DNA of 64,000 nt from JAHEJX01 sp041605955 (GTDB lineage: Bacteria; Actinomycetota; Acidimicrobiia; Spongiisociales; UBA5794): the NCBI GenBank assembly GCA_041605955.1, contig JBFIXI010000005.1, positions 41,310 to 105,309 on the forward strand, read 5' to 3'. This document shows, in pieces, positions 33,631-43,375 of this stretch; the stretch's first letter is position 1, and the number at the start of each line of letters is the position of its first letter. The translations under genes and the position numbers were made by a program. The notes beneath the pieces are model-generated. The model was not told the origin of the DNA. It saw only the letters and a program-made list of their open reading frames with translations, and did no database searches.

Positions 33631-34548
33631 TCAACCGTGGGCTGCGGCGGCTCGAAAGCCAGAGATGCGTCCGAGTCGGAGCGCAATCGCACCGACGACC
33701 ACCCAGGGGAAGACGATCACGGCGCTTCCCCAAATCGACGAGGGGAAACGAGCGGCCGCCCCTACGGCGGCGCGGATCGATCGCCCGGTTCGAACGGTTT
33801 CGACGGCCAGCACGGATCCCCAGCGGCCGTCGCCCGGTGCGGAGACCTCGTTGGTGAGGACAAAGGCCATTCCGCGCCGGTACTGGTCTTGCAGGAGCCG
33901 GCGGGTCGACTCCGGCCCGAAGTGGCCGATCTCGGCCCGAGGCTCGAACCAGATCTTCACTCCGGCTTCACTCAGGCGGCGAGCCAGCTCGGTGTCTTCG
34001 CCGAGTTGCCGGGAGGTATCGAATCCGCCCATCTCGGTGAGGAGACGGCGGTCGATCGACAAGCTGTGCGCCGCTGGCTGCGGCCAGGACACCGGGCCTG
34101 CCGGCAGAATGGCTAGTCGGCCCCGGTAGTTGAGATAGGCCGAAGCCCAGCTCCACGGTCGATCTGGCCCGGCGTTGGTGACCGGCCCAGCGACCGCCCG
34201 ATACCCCCGACGGTGGGCTCGTAGCCGGGCCTCCGCCCAGCCGGGATGAGCGATGCAGTCCGCAGCGAGAAACGCCACGAACTCGCCGGCAGCGGATTGC
34301 CAACCGACATTGCGCGCCCCGGCGGCGAGCAATCGGCGCTTGCTGGCTACCAAGGCCAGGCCGGGGAAGGCTCTCCGGATCAGTTCGGCGGAGCCGTCGT
34401 CGCCCGAGGTGACGACGATCGTCTCGACGGCCTCGCCGCACGCTTGATCCAGAACGGATCGCACGGCCGCTTCGATCGTCGTTGCGTTGCGGTACCCCAT
34501 GACCACCACGCTCATGGCCGGCGCCTGTGGATCAGACGGGTTCGGCAT
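33631..34548 (-). CDS. GT2 family glycosyltransferase
   Basis: A 305-aa GT-A enzyme from ATG 34548, which overlaps the ABC gene stop by 17 bases; ATG 34515 is an alternative. It has AMSVVVMGYRN at the start, then ETIVVTSGDDGSAEL and AADCIAHPGWAE. The LGEDTELARRL motif provides the catalytic acid. The C-terminus has one membrane helix (SAVIVFPWVVVGAIAL). Its sequence is paralogous to the second domain of the 551-aa transferase at 36450. It is probably coupled to the ABC exporter. Confidence 0.85.
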   Translation of the reverse strand: MPNPSDPQAPAMSVVVMGYRNATTIEAAVRSVLDQACGEAVETIVVTSGDDGSAELIRRAFPGLALVASKRRLLAAGARNVGWQSAAGEFVAFLAADCIAHPGWAEARLRAHRRGYRAVAGPVTNAGPDRPWSWASAYLNYRGRLAILPAGPVSWPQPAAHSLSIDRRLLTEMGGFDTSRQLGEDTELARRLSEAGVKIWFEPRAEIGHFGPESTRRLLQDQYRRGMAFVLTNEVSAPGDGRWGSVLAVETVRTGRSIRAAVGAAARFPSSIWGSAVIVFPWVVVGAIALRLGRISGFRAAAAHG

Positions 34549-36418
34549 CTTCTCCGAGGTACGCCGCCGCCTGCAAGGAGAAGAGGCGGGCGTAATGACC
34601 GTTTCGAGACATGAGCTCATCGTGGCTGCCGGCCTCCACGACCCGCCCCTCCGACAACACGTAAATGCGGTCGGCCATGACCACACTCGAGAACCGGTGA
34701 GAGATCAGCAGCACGGTGTGTCCGTGGAGAGCTTCGCGCACGGTCTGAAAGATCTTGTATTCGGCCAGAGGGTCGAGGGCAGCCGTCGGTTCGTCCATGA
34801 TGACGAACGGAGCGTCCCGGAAGAAGGCTCGTGCCAGCGCCATCCGTTGCCACTGACCAAGCGAGAGGTCGGTGCCGCCGGCGAAAAGCCTGCTCAGGAC
34901 GGTGTCGTAGCCCTCGTCGAGCTCCGATATGAACGCATCGGCTTCCGCCTTCCTTGCCGCGGCGCGGATGCGATTCTCGTCATCCATCGCCCGGACGCGT
35001 CCCAGCCCGATGTTCAGCCGAGCGGGTAGGTACCAGCGAACGAAGTCCTGGAAGACGACTGTGACGGCTTCCCGCAGGGTGGCGAGACCGTAAGCGGACA
35101 CATCGACGCCATCCCAGAGGATTCTCCCCGAGGTTGGCCGGTGGAGACCCGCCAGGAGTTTGGCGGTCGTCGTCTTTCCCGACCCGTTTTCGCCCACCAG
35201 CGCGACCACCTCCCCCGCCCGAATCGTCAGGTCGAGGCCCGCGACGGCCGGCTTGGACGCCTCCGGATAGGTGAAGGTGAGTTCCTCGACCTCCAGCAGA
35301 TCAAAGCCGGGTGGCGCCTGCGGCAACTCCGGCTCCTCGGCAAGTGGCATCAGATCGAGAAAGGTGGTGTAGTCCTCGAGGAACAGCGACGACTCGTATA
35401 GGTGAGCCACATGATTCAAGGCCGACCGCACCCGCTGTCCGAGCACCAAGGAGCCGAGGAGTGCCGCCCCGGCACCTCCCAAAGTGAGCCAGCTGCGATC
35501 AATCATCCATAGCAACGCAGCGAGAGTGGCGGCGGTGAACCCGGAGGCGGCCACGCTTCCAACGAGGGTGCGGCGCATCCGGTAAGACACGAGTCCGCGC
35601 AGCTGCTGTATACGACCGTCGTAGAGGGCGTCGTGTCGGGAGCGGAGGAAGGGGGCACTTCCGTAGGCCCGCACCTCCTTGGCGAAGTCCTTCTCCGTCA
35701 GGGCGTTCCACAGGTAGTTCCGCTCCCGGTCCGAGGCTGTCATGGAGTGAGTGAACTGGTGGAAGGCTCGGCTGTTGCGTGACGCAGCAAACCACAGGGG
35801 GACAATGACCAAGAGCCCAATCGGGACCAGTAGCGGCGCCACTGCCAGCAGGGCGGCGACTACCCCGGCGCTGGCCATGCCGGCTCCGATCAAGCCCAGG
35901 ATGCTGCGGGCTACGGTCATATTGCGGGCCGTGGCGGTGAAGCGCGCCCGCTGGAGACGGTCGAAGAAGCCTGGCCGCTCATAGGCGTCGAGTTCGACTG
36001 CGCCGGTGACATCGAGCACTCGATCAGCCGCTTGCCGACCGACTCGCTCTCCGAGCAGTAGCGCAAGCTCGTTCTGCACACCGGAGGCCACCCCCAACAT
36101 CACCGTCACGGCCACCAGCCCGGCGAAGAGGAATCCAATGTCGCTCGACAGGAACGTCTGGCGATCGGGATCGACGATGGCATCGAGGAGGCGTTCGGCG
36201 AGGACGAGTTCGAAGGTGAGGGCCAGCGCGCCGACAACCTGCGCGATGGCCGTCCGTATGAAGGCCGATCTGTCGGCCTCCCAGACGATGCCGACGCCCG
36301 TACGTATCAGCTGCAGAGTGGTCCCGAGGCTGCGGTCCGGTGGAGGCCGGCGGATAGCGTCGTAGGGAGAGCGGGCGCCAGCGGCCGCGCTGTTCCGGGG
36401 TCGACTCTCCTGCGCCAC
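34532..36418 (-). CDS. ABC exporter, fused permease-ATPase (half transporter)
   Basis: A 628-aa half-transporter. The membrane domain (about residues 55-335) has six helices. The ATPase domain has Walker A GENGSGKTT, signature LSLGQWQRMALA, Walker B FVIMDEPTAALD and the switch His in LISHRFSSV. It acts as a dimer. Candidate cargoes are lipid-linked saccharides or peptides, given the flanking glycosyltransferases. The GTG start is six bases after TAGTCT. The next gene downstream overlaps its stop. Confidence 0.92.
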   Translation of the reverse strand: MAQESRPRNSAAAGARSPYDAIRRPPPDRSLGTTLQLIRTGVGIVWEADRSAFIRTAIAQVVGALALTFELVLAERLLDAIVDPDRQTFLSSDIGFLFAGLVAVTVMLGVASGVQNELALLLGERVGRQAADRVLDVTGAVELDAYERPGFFDRLQRARFTATARNMTVARSILGLIGAGMASAGVVAALLAVAPLLVPIGLLVIVPLWFAASRNSRAFHQFTHSMTASDRERNYLWNALTEKDFAKEVRAYGSAPFLRSRHDALYDGRIQQLRGLVSYRMRRTLVGSVAASGFTAATLAALLWMIDRSWLTLGGAGAALLGSLVLGQRVRSALNHVAHLYESSLFLEDYTTFLDLMPLAEEPELPQAPPGFDLLEVEELTFTYPEASKPAVAGLDLTIRAGEVVALVGENGSGKTTTAKLLAGLHRPTSGRILWDGVDVSAYGLATLREAVTVVFQDFVRWYLPARLNIGLGRVRAMDDENRIRAAARKAEADAFISELDEGYDTVLSRLFAGGTDLSLGQWQRMALARAFFRDAPFVIMDEPTAALDPLAEYKIFQTVREALHGHTVLLISHRFSSVVMADRIYVLSEGRVVEAGSHDELMSRNGHYARLFSLQAAAYLGEDAEPV

Positions 36419-36424
36419 CGGGCC

Positions 36425-36430
36425 AGACTA
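36425..36430 (-). promoter_or_regulatory. -10 box for the ABC exporter operon
   Basis: TAGTCT on the minus strand ends six bases before GTG 36418. The opposing -10 for the 551-aa glycosyltransferase is six bases away. Confidence 0.5.
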
Positions 36431-36436
36431 CCGAAA

Positions 36437-36442
36437 TAGACT
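36437..36442 (+). promoter_or_regulatory. -10 box for the two-domain glycosyltransferase
   Basis: TAGACT ends seven bases before ATG 36450, in the 31-base gap shared with the ABC exporter promoter. Confidence 0.5.
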
Positions 36443-36449
36443 CGTCCGA

Positions 36450-38105
36450 ATGACCCGACCCGAGCTCGTCTGCCTGCTCCCCGCCAGGAACTGCTCCGAG
36501 GGTCTACCCGGTTGGTTCGAATCGGTTTCTCGCTTCGCGGATGCGGTCGTCGCTCTCGACGACGGCAGCACGGACGACACCGGCGAGGCCCTTCGGCGAC
36601 ATCCGCTCGTGGTGCGCGTCGTGGCCAATCCACGCCGGGAGACGTACGAGGGATGGGACGACGCGGCCAACCGCAACCGCCTGCTGGCGGAGGCAGAGCA
36701 CCTGAACCCGCGTTGGATCATGTCACTCGACGCCGACGAGCGAATCGACCCCGACGACGCCCGGGTACTGAGGGACTTCGTCGAGACCGACCGAGACAGG
36801 GCCGCGGCCTATCTCTTCCGCGTGTTCAGGATGATCGACAATGTCGACCATTGGGATAGGGCCGACATGTGGGCCGGCCGGCTGTTCCCCTTCGAACACG
36901 GGCAGGCGTTTCCCAACGATCGGCTCCACTTCGTGCCCCTGCCAACGTCGATTCCCCGAGAGGCGTGGCGCAGGAGTACGGTGCGCATTCAGCACTTGGC
37001 CGGTCTCACCCCAGGACTCCGCCGCGCCCGCTACGCCAAGTACCGCGAGGTCGATCCCGACCATGCGTATCAGGATGGCTATGACCATCTCCTGGAGGGT
37101 CCGGTCTCGATTCGGCCATGGGAAGAGCGTCCGCCCGACTTGCCATTCGTGACGGGGGGGAGCACCGGGGCGGAGCTGCCCGATCCCGGTTCGTCCACTC
37201 CCGTTCTGTCGGCCATCGTCATCAGTCGCGACGACGAACAACGCATCGTCCGGGCGGTCTCGGCGGTCGTCGCCCAGGAGACTCCCGAGCCGTTCGAAGT
37301 GATCGTCGTCGTGTCCGGAACGGACCGAACCGCCGAGATCGTTCGCCGACGGTTTCCTCAGGTTGAGCTGGTCGAGCTCGATAAGCCCGCCTTGCCGGGG
37401 GCGGCGCGCAACGCCGGGCTGGCAGTGGCCCGGGGCCGGTTCGCTTCGTTCCCTGGTTCGCACGTCGAGCTTCCTCCCGGCAGTCTGGCGGAGCGCATCG
37501 ACGCCCACCGCGCCGGATACGCCATGGTCACCGGAAGCATGCACAACGGCACCGAGACGCGGGCAGGCTGGGCCAACTACTTCCTGGATCACTCGACGGC
37601 GCTTCCCGGGCGGCCGTCGGGCCCGCTTTCGATCTTTCCCGTTCACTGCTCGTATCTGCGGAGCCCGCTGGTGTGGGCTGGGGGCTTTCCGAACCTACGG
37701 GCGGGCGAGGACACGCTGGTGAATCGGCGCCTGTTCGAGTTGGGCTACGGTGCTTATCGGAGCAGCGAGATCGAGCTCACCCATCACACCCGGGCCCGCA
37801 CGCCGCAGCGCTTGCTCGGCCACCACGCCACCCGTGGGCGGGGGCTCGCTGCTCTCTTGATGGAGGAAAAGCGTGCTGGGCGGCTCTTCACCCGTGCTGG
37901 CCTGCGACAGTACGTGGTGGTGTACGTGCCGGGGCGGCTCCGGCGGATACACCGGAATGTCATGATGTGGGGCGACAGCCGTCTGCGGCGCGAGTACGTA
38001 CGATCCTGGCCGTTGATCGCACTGGCGGCGGGGGTTCACTGGCTGGCCGGATGGTGGCACTTCCTCGTCAGTGGCTCTCCGGGCCCTTCATCCGCCTCCG
38101 GCTAG
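36450..38105 (+). CDS. Two-domain GT2 glycosyltransferase
   Basis: A 551-aa protein with two GT-A domains. Domain 1 (about 1-220) has LPARNCSEG, ALDDGSTDDT and MSLDADERI. Domain 2 (about 250-490) has SAIVISRDDEQ, VVVSGTDRTAEI, GSHVELPPGSLAE and GEDTLVNRRL, and matches the 305-aa transferase across the divergent promoter. A C-terminal hydrophobic segment (LIALAAGVHWLAGWWHFLV) would anchor it to the membrane. It probably adds two sugars or acts twice on one acceptor. Confidence 0.85.
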   Translation: MTRPELVCLLPARNCSEGLPGWFESVSRFADAVVALDDGSTDDTGEALRRHPLVVRVVANPRRETYEGWDDAANRNRLLAEAEHLNPRWIMSLDADERIDPDDARVLRDFVETDRDRAAAYLFRVFRMIDNVDHWDRADMWAGRLFPFEHGQAFPNDRLHFVPLPTSIPREAWRRSTVRIQHLAGLTPGLRRARYAKYREVDPDHAYQDGYDHLLEGPVSIRPWEERPPDLPFVTGGSTGAELPDPGSSTPVLSAIVISRDDEQRIVRAVSAVVAQETPEPFEVIVVVSGTDRTAEIVRRRFPQVELVELDKPALPGAARNAGLAVARGRFASFPGSHVELPPGSLAERIDAHRAGYAMVTGSMHNGTETRAGWANYFLDHSTALPGRPSGPLSIFPVHCSYLRSPLVWAGGFPNLRAGEDTLVNRRLFELGYGAYRSSEIELTHHTRARTPQRLLGHHATRGRGLAALLMEEKRAGRLFTRAGLRQYVVVYVPGRLRRIHRNVMMWGDSRLRREYVRSWPLIALAAGVHWLAGWWHFLVSGSPGPSSASG

Positions 38106-38916
38106 GAGGGAGGGTGCGCAAGAGGTGCCAGGCGGTACGAACCCGGGGGCGCGCCCGGAGCGAGCGTACGAAGGCGGTGCGGGCGGTCTTCCGGTCGTCC
38201 AGCGAGCGAGCCATCAGCCCTATCCGCTTCAGACGGTGGGCGGCGGCGCGCGGATGGTCCGCCAGATACTCCCGATACGCCCTGAGGAAGCTGAGGTTCT
38301 CGTGGAGACGCGATCGCATGTCGTTGTGTCCGCGCGGACCGCGATGATGCCGGACGAGATACCCGATCTCAGGTACCGTCGTGACCGGCGCCACCTCCGC
38401 CATCTTCAGCCACCACACGACATCTTCGATGGCTCGCCAGCGCTCGTCGAACTCCAGTGCGAGTTCGCGAGGTAACGCGGTGTATCCAAGTGTCGGTGTC
38501 GGCGCGTCGAGGATCGAATCCGCGACCCGTCCTTCGAGCGTTCGGCCCCGCCCGGGTGGGGCGTTCATGAACCGTCCCCAGCACGTCGAGATCGGCGCTC
38601 GGTCGAGGCCTTGTAATGCCAGCTCGAGTCGGTGGCGAGTGAACATGTCGTCGTCGTCCAGGAAGGTGATGTATCTCCCGGTAGCCACTCGCAAGCCCGC
38701 GTTCCGGGCCACCGCCGGCCCCCGGCTGGCTTCGAGGCGGATTAGGCGGATCCGCCTGTCCGCCTGGGTGACGGCCACGGGGTCGCTGCCGTCGTCGATG
38801 ATGATCAGTTCGAAGTCTGGGACGGTCTGGTCCAGCACTGAGTCGACCGCCTCCGCCAGCATTGCGGGTCGGTTGTGCGTCGGAAGGATGATGCTGAATA
38901 GCGGCGGTCTGGCCAT
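38068..38916 (-). CDS. GT2 family glycosyltransferase
   Basis: A 282-aa GT-A transferase with a textbook start: FSIILPTHNRPAMLAEAVDSV, LIIIDDGSD, RNAGLRVATGRYITFLDDDD. The C-terminal third is helical and basic. It overlaps the convergent two-domain transferase by 38 bases. A weak GAGAGGG ribosome site precedes the ATG. With the neighbouring genes it suggests assembly of a surface glycan or glycoconjugate. Confidence 0.88.
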   Translation of the reverse strand: MARPPLFSIILPTHNRPAMLAEAVDSVLDQTVPDFELIIIDDGSDPVAVTQADRRIRLIRLEASRGPAVARNAGLRVATGRYITFLDDDDMFTRHRLELALQGLDRAPISTCWGRFMNAPPGRGRTLEGRVADSILDAPTPTLGYTALPRELALEFDERWRAIEDVVWWLKMAEVAPVTTVPEIGYLVRHHRGPRGHNDMRSRLHENLSFLRAYREYLADHPRAAAHRLKRIGLMARSLDDRKTARTAFVRSLRARPRVRTAWHLLRTLPPSRRRMKGPESH

Positions 38917-39050
38917 AGACCCTCTCTACAGAATCCTTCGATTTCGCCGGAACGTAGCAGCTGGGCGGCGCCGCCCCCCCGGTCGCACGACTTGCCGGCG
39001 CCGAATGAAGGGCGGAGGCACATTCGACGCGGCGTCCACCGAGAGCTGCC

Positions 39051-41297
39051 TCAGTCCCGTTGGGTAAGTGCCTCGTCGACCACGGCCACCAGGCGGTCTG
39101 CGTTGTTCAGGGAGAACACCAGCGGAGGCTTGATCTTGATCACGTTGTGGAACGGGCCGTCGATCGAGAGCAAGACCCCGTGCTCCTTGGCGTAGTTGAC
39201 GAGTTCCTTCGTCGTGACCGGGGCCGGGGTCTTCATCTCGCGGTTAGATACCAGCTCGATGCCGAGAAAGAGGCCACTGCCGCGGACATCGCCTATCGCA
39301 TCGTGGCGGCTCATCAAGGCGCGTAGCTCGGCGAGCAAGTAGGACCCGACCTTGCGGGCGTTTTCTTGAAGTCCCTCCTGCTCGATGGCGTCGAGCACGG
39401 CGAGGCCGACGACGGCGGACACCGGATTGCCGCCATAGGTGTTGAAGTACTCCATCCCGTTGGCGAAGGCCGCCGCGATCTGGGCGCTCACGGCCACCGC
39501 ACCCAACGGGTGGCCGTTGCCGATCGGTTTCCCCATTGTGACGATGTCGGGTTCGAGATCATGGAGCTGGAAGGACCAGAAGTGGGAACCGATCCGCCCG
39601 AAGCCGGTCTGGATCTCATCGGCGATCCTGACCCCGCCGCGTTCGGTGACCGCATCGTAGATGGCCCGCATATCGCCCGAGTCGGGCACCACCTGACCTC
39701 CGCAACCGACGATGGACTCGGCGAGAAATCCGGCCACCGGGGCGCGTTCATCCAGTAGCCAGTCGACCGTGGCCCGATACTCGGTGCCGCGAGTCGTGGG
39801 CCGATAGGGATCGGACAACGGCAGCACCGTCACCCAGTCGGGCCGGCCGCCCCCGCCCGGCCCGTTGAATTTGTAGGGGCTCAACTCGACGAGCGCCGAC
39901 GTGTTGCCGTGGTAGCCGTGGTCGAGCACCGCCATCGCACGCCGCCCGGTGGACGCCCGCGCCATTCGCAATGCCAATTCGTTCGCTTCGCTGCCCGAGT
40001 TGACCAGATAGACAACCTGCAGGTTGTCCGGCAGCGTCTCCAACAGCCGCTCCGCGTAGCTGACCACGTTGTCGTGGAGATATCGAGTGTTCGTATTGAG
40101 CTGCAGCATCTGATCGGTGGCGGCGGCGACGACATCAGGGTGTCCGTGACCCACGTGGGCGACGTTGTTGACGCAGTCCAAGTAACGCCGGCCGCGGGTG
40201 TCGTAGAGGAACGTGCCCTCGCCGCGGACGATGTGCAACGGACCCGACGGCGATGACGAATAGGCCAGGCTCAACGCTCTCCCCAAAACCGCGTCGCGCC
40301 GGGCCCGCAGCGTGCTTCGAACCGGAGGCCGCTCCCGACCTGCGGCCGCAACGAGCTCGGCACTAGCGGCGACGGCGTCGACATAGTCGAGCCGATCGAG
40401 CAGCTCCCACACGTCGTCGACCGACACGGCGTGGTGCGGGTTGCCCTCATCGACCCGAACGGCGGCCACACAGGCCGACACCGCCAGCCGGGCGCGAATG
40501 AGGTCGTAGATCACGGCCGCCTCGGCCGCGGACACGTGGGCGATCTCGGAGTATCCGGCCACCACCTCGGCGGCTATCGCCAGCGGATCGTCTTGGCCGA
40601 GCATCGCATAGGTGGCGGCGATGGCGGGCTCTGCGATCCGCCACGAGTAGATGACGTCGCCGAAGTCGATGAGCCCGGACACGCGACCACCAATCAACAG
40701 CACGTTCAAGTCGTTGATGTCGCCGTGGATTATCTGCTTGGGAATGCTCTGCAGCTTGGGGGCTTGGACCATGAGGTGGTCCAGGACGTCCTCGATCAAC
40801 GCGCGGGCGCCGCGGCCCGGTACATGGGCGACCAGCTGCTGGAGTGTGGATGGGGCAGCCGCCAGGTCCCAGTGGCTCTGATAATGCAGCGCAGGATGGT
40901 CGAACCCCTCCAGGCTGCGTACCACGCTTCCAGCGAGCAGGCCGATGTCGCGGGCGAGGTCCACGGGCCGTCCCGCATCGGCGAACGAGGTGCCGTCTAC
41001 CCAGGTCAAGATCGTGGCCGTGCCCCCCTCAGGCAGGGCAACGATGTCCTGTCCGTTGGGCGGCGGTTTGGGGAATTGGTAGGAGAGGCCGGCCCCGGCG
41101 AGCCGGGTCATGGTGAACTGCCGGGCCGCCAACATCGACGCGGCCACCGATGGCGGCGAGATCTTGAGGACGTAGGCCTCGGCGCCGGCCCGGATGAGGA
41201 AGTTCTCGTCGACTTCGCCGGGCAGCTGGGTTGCCGTCCCGCGCACCCCGAAGTGGCTGGCGGCGATCTGGGCGGCGCGAGTGGTGCTCACCGTCAT
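39051..41297 (-). CDS. Kinase-aminotransferase fusion (AGPHD1/AGXT2L-like)
   Basis: A 748-aa fusion. Residues 1-320 are an APH-type kinase with [13 protein letters not shown] as the catalytic loop and GLIDFGDV as the metal motif. Residues 330-748 are a class III PLP enzyme with [20 protein letters not shown] and the PLP Lys in [10 protein letters not shown]. In mammals AGPHD1 phosphorylates 5-hydroxylysine and AGXT2L2 then eliminates phosphate and ammonia; AGXT2L1 does so for phosphoethanolamine. A bacterial fusion of the two parts is known. The substrate here is inferred. The ATG is six bases after TACGCT. Confidence 0.85.
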   Translation of the reverse strand: MTVSTTRAAQIAASHFGVRGTATQLPGEVDENFLIRAGAEAYVLKISPPSVAASMLAARQFTMTRLAGAGLSYQFPKPPPNGQDIVALPEGGTATILTWVDGTSFADAGRPVDLARDIGLLAGSVVRSLEGFDHPALHYQSHWDLAAAPSTLQQLVAHVPGRGARALIEDVLDHLMVQAPKLQSIPKQIIHGDINDLNVLLIGGRVSGLIDFGDVIYSWRIAEPAIAATYAMLGQDDPLAIAAEVVAGYSEIAHVSAAEAAVIYDLIRARLAVSACVAAVRVDEGNPHHAVSVDDVWELLDRLDYVDAVAASAELVAAAGRERPPVRSTLRARRDAVLGRALSLAYSSSPSGPLHIVRGEGTFLYDTRGRRYLDCVNNVAHVGHGHPDVVAAATDQMLQLNTNTRYLHDNVVSYAERLLETLPDNLQVVYLVNSGSEANELALRMARASTGRRAMAVLDHGYHGNTSALVELSPYKFNGPGGGGRPDWVTVLPLSDPYRPTTRGTEYRATVDWLLDERAPVAGFLAESIVGCGGQVVPDSGDMRAIYDAVTERGGVRIADEIQTGFGRIGSHFWSFQLHDLEPDIVTMGKPIGNGHPLGAVAVSAQIAAAFANGMEYFNTYGGNPVSAVVGLAVLDAIEQEGLQENARKVGSYLLAELRALMSRHDAIGDVRGSGLFLGIELVSNREMKTPAPVTTKELVNYAKEHGVLLSIDGPFHNVIKIKPPLVFSLNNADRLVAVVDEALTQRD

Positions 41298-41303
41298 GGG
41301 GCG

Positions 41304-41309
41304 AGCGTA
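41304..41309 (-). promoter_or_regulatory. -10 box for the kinase-aminotransferase gene
   Basis: TACGCT on the minus strand ends six bases before ATG 41297. It lies just before the 3' end of glnR. Confidence 0.45.
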
Positions 41310-41314
41310 GTTTC

Positions 41315-41965
41315 CTAGCCGAAGCGGTAGCCCACGGAGCGCACCGTGGTGATCCAGGAGCTGCGCTCCTCACCCAGCTTGGCCCGCAGCCGCCTTACGT
41401 GAACGTCAACTGTGCGGGAGCCACCGAAGTAGTCATAGCCCCACACTTTGGCGAGCAGCTGCTCGCGCGACCACACCCGAGCCGGGTTCTCCACGAAGAA
41501 TCGCAGCAGCTCGTACTCCATGTATGTGAGGTCGCTCGGCACCCCGGCCACGGTCGCCTGGTAGGTGGCGAGGTTCAGCTCCAGGTCGCGAAAGCTGAGC
41601 ACCTCGGTAGCGCTGGTGCCGTTGGGAGCCTTCCCGAGGCGAGCCAGTCGTACCCGCAGCTCCGTGCGGTCGAGCGGAGTGAGAATGAAGTCGGTGATCC
41701 CGCCCTCGGCGGCGATATCATCGGTCATCGAGCGGTCGATCACCAGCAACACGGGGAGCTGGGCTTCGTCGGCAATCTTCTGTGCTATAGCCACCGCCGT
41801 GCCTAGGTCGGGGCGAGCCTCCACGAGTGCCGGCGCCCATCCCGACTCGGGCGCTCGCTCGATGACGTCGTCCACGCCTGCCACCGGAACGGGCTGATAC
41901 CCAGCTTCGACTGCGGCATCGACGAGGTTCGGGGTCGGGTCGGGTGGATAGATCGGCAGCAGCAT
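41315..41965 (-). CDS. glnR: GlnR-type OmpR-family nitrogen regulator
   Basis: A 216-aa protein. The C-terminal winged helix reads YMEYELLRFFVENPARV, then WGYDYFGGSRTVDVHVRRL, nearly the GlnR sequence of Streptomyces. The N-terminal receiver-like domain is atypical, as in GlnR, which needs no kinase. ATG 41965 overlaps the glnA stop by one base (TGATG); the longer frame runs through glnA and is not used. GlnR controls glutamine synthetase and ammonium transport genes. Candidate sites lie in the glnA-glnII gap. Confidence 0.88.
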   Translation of the reverse strand: MLLPIYPPDPTPNLVDAAVEAGYQPVPVAGVDDVIERAPESGWAPALVEARPDLGTAVAIAQKIADEAQLPVLLVIDRSMTDDIAAEGGITDFILTPLDRTELRVRLARLGKAPNGTSATEVLSFRDLELNLATYQATVAGVPSDLTYMEYELLRFFVENPARVWSREQLLAKVWGYDYFGGSRTVDVHVRRLRAKLGEERSSWITTVRSVGYRFG

Positions 41966-43263
41966 CAGAGGACGGGCAGGTAGTTCTCGAGCTCGAATCG
42001 CGACACGTGTTGCTGGTAACGATCCCACTCCCGCCGTTTGTTGCGCAAGAACCATTCGAAAACGTGGTCACCGAGTGCGTCCTTGACGAGCGCGCTGCGT
42101 TGCATTGCATCAAGTGCATCGGCGAGAGTCGTCGGCAAGTGAACCCGCTCAGTGGCCACATCTGTCGGGTCTGGGATTTCGTAGCCGTTCTCGATGCCGG
42201 CCAGCCCCGCAGACAGGATCACGCTGAAAGCCAGGTAGGGATTGCAGGCAGGATCCGGCGCCCGGTACTCGACCCGGGTCGAGGAGGCTTTGCCCTTCTT
42301 GGGGGTGGGCACTCGCACCACCGCCGATTGGTCGCGACGACCCCAGCTGGCATACACCGGGGCGTCGAAGCCTTCGACCAGTCGCTTGTAGGAATTCACC
42401 CACTGGTTGGTGATGGCGGTTATCTCTGGAGCGTGCCGAATCAAGCCCGCCATGAATTGGTATGCCAGCGGCGACAGATGGTCGTCCTCTGCTGCGTCGT
42501 AGAAGGCGTTTTCGTCGTTGCGGAACAGCGAGAGGTGAAGGTGGAGCCCACTGCCGTCGTGACCCTCCAGCGGCTTCGGCATGAACGTGGCGTAGATGCC
42601 GTGCTCCATGGCCACCTCTTTGACTGCCAGCCGAGTGGTCACCAGGTTGTCGGCCATGTTGAGGGCGTCGGTATGGCGCAGGTCGAGCTCGTGCTGGCTC
42701 GGGGAGACTTCATGGTGGGAGGACTCGACCGGGATCGATAGCCGCTCCAGCGCCATGATCGTCTCCCGGCGATATTCCTGGGCGACGTCCAACGGGGTCA
42801 GATCGAAGTAACCACCCTGATCGAGGACCTCCGGCTGCGGCGACGAGTCACGGAAATAGAAGTACTCCACTTCGGGCCCGACATAGAAGGAGTAGCCGAG
42901 CTCGTGGGCTCGCTCCAGGTTGCGTCGCAGCACGACCCTCGGGTCGCCGGCGAAGCTGGTGCCGTCGGGACGGACGATGTCACAGAACATCCGGGCGACG
43001 TCGCCACCCGTGCGCCACGGCAGGATCTGGAACGTGGTCGGGTCCGGCATCGCCAGCATGTCGGACTCCTGGTCGCGCGAGAAACCGTCGATCGACGAAC
43101 CGTCGAACTGCATACCCTCGGTGAGGGCCACCTCGAGCTCGGCCGGTGTGATGGCGAAAGACTTCAGCGAGCCGAGGATGTCGGTGAACCACAGTCGGAT
43201 GAAGCGAATGCCGCGCTCTTCGACGGTACTGAGAACGTACTGTTGCTGCTTGTTCATACTCAT
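41965..43263 (-). CDS. glnA: Glutamine synthetase type I (short, non-adenylylated form)
   Basis: A 432-aa GS, shorter than the 470-aa adenylylated class. It starts MSMNKQQQYVLSTVEERGI. The active-site elements are FDGSSIDGF, GPEVEYFYF, DGSGLHLHLS and NPYLAFSVIL. The adenylylation Tyr motif (NLYDLP) is absent, so control should be transcriptional or by feedback. I chose ATG 43263: the -10-like TACACA is six bases upstream. It is coupled to glnR by TGATG and lies divergent from glnII. Confidence 0.93.
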   Translation of the reverse strand: MSMNKQQQYVLSTVEERGIRFIRLWFTDILGSLKSFAITPAELEVALTEGMQFDGSSIDGFSRDQESDMLAMPDPTTFQILPWRTGGDVARMFCDIVRPDGTSFAGDPRVVLRRNLERAHELGYSFYVGPEVEYFYFRDSSPQPEVLDQGGYFDLTPLDVAQEYRRETIMALERLSIPVESSHHEVSPSQHELDLRHTDALNMADNLVTTRLAVKEVAMEHGIYATFMPKPLEGHDGSGLHLHLSLFRNDENAFYDAAEDDHLSPLAYQFMAGLIRHAPEITAITNQWVNSYKRLVEGFDAPVYASWGRRDQSAVVRVPTPKKGKASSTRVEYRAPDPACNPYLAFSVILSAGLAGIENGYEIPDPTDVATERVHLPTTLADALDAMQRSALVKDALGDHVFEWFLRNKRREWDRYQQHVSRFELENYLPVL

Positions 43264-43375
43264 CGCTTGTGTGTAGGAGGATCCCGGCACGGGGGCGGAT
43301 ATGCCCTGCGCCCAGCGTCATGGTGGCGTCATGGTAAGGGAACAACTCGCGGTCGAGTACCCCGCAGCTCCCCCT

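Noticed and set aside
32563..34116. 517-codon plus-strand frame across the ACAD and GT2 genes
   Set aside because: Antisense to two genes with clear catalytic motifs; composition is a shadow.
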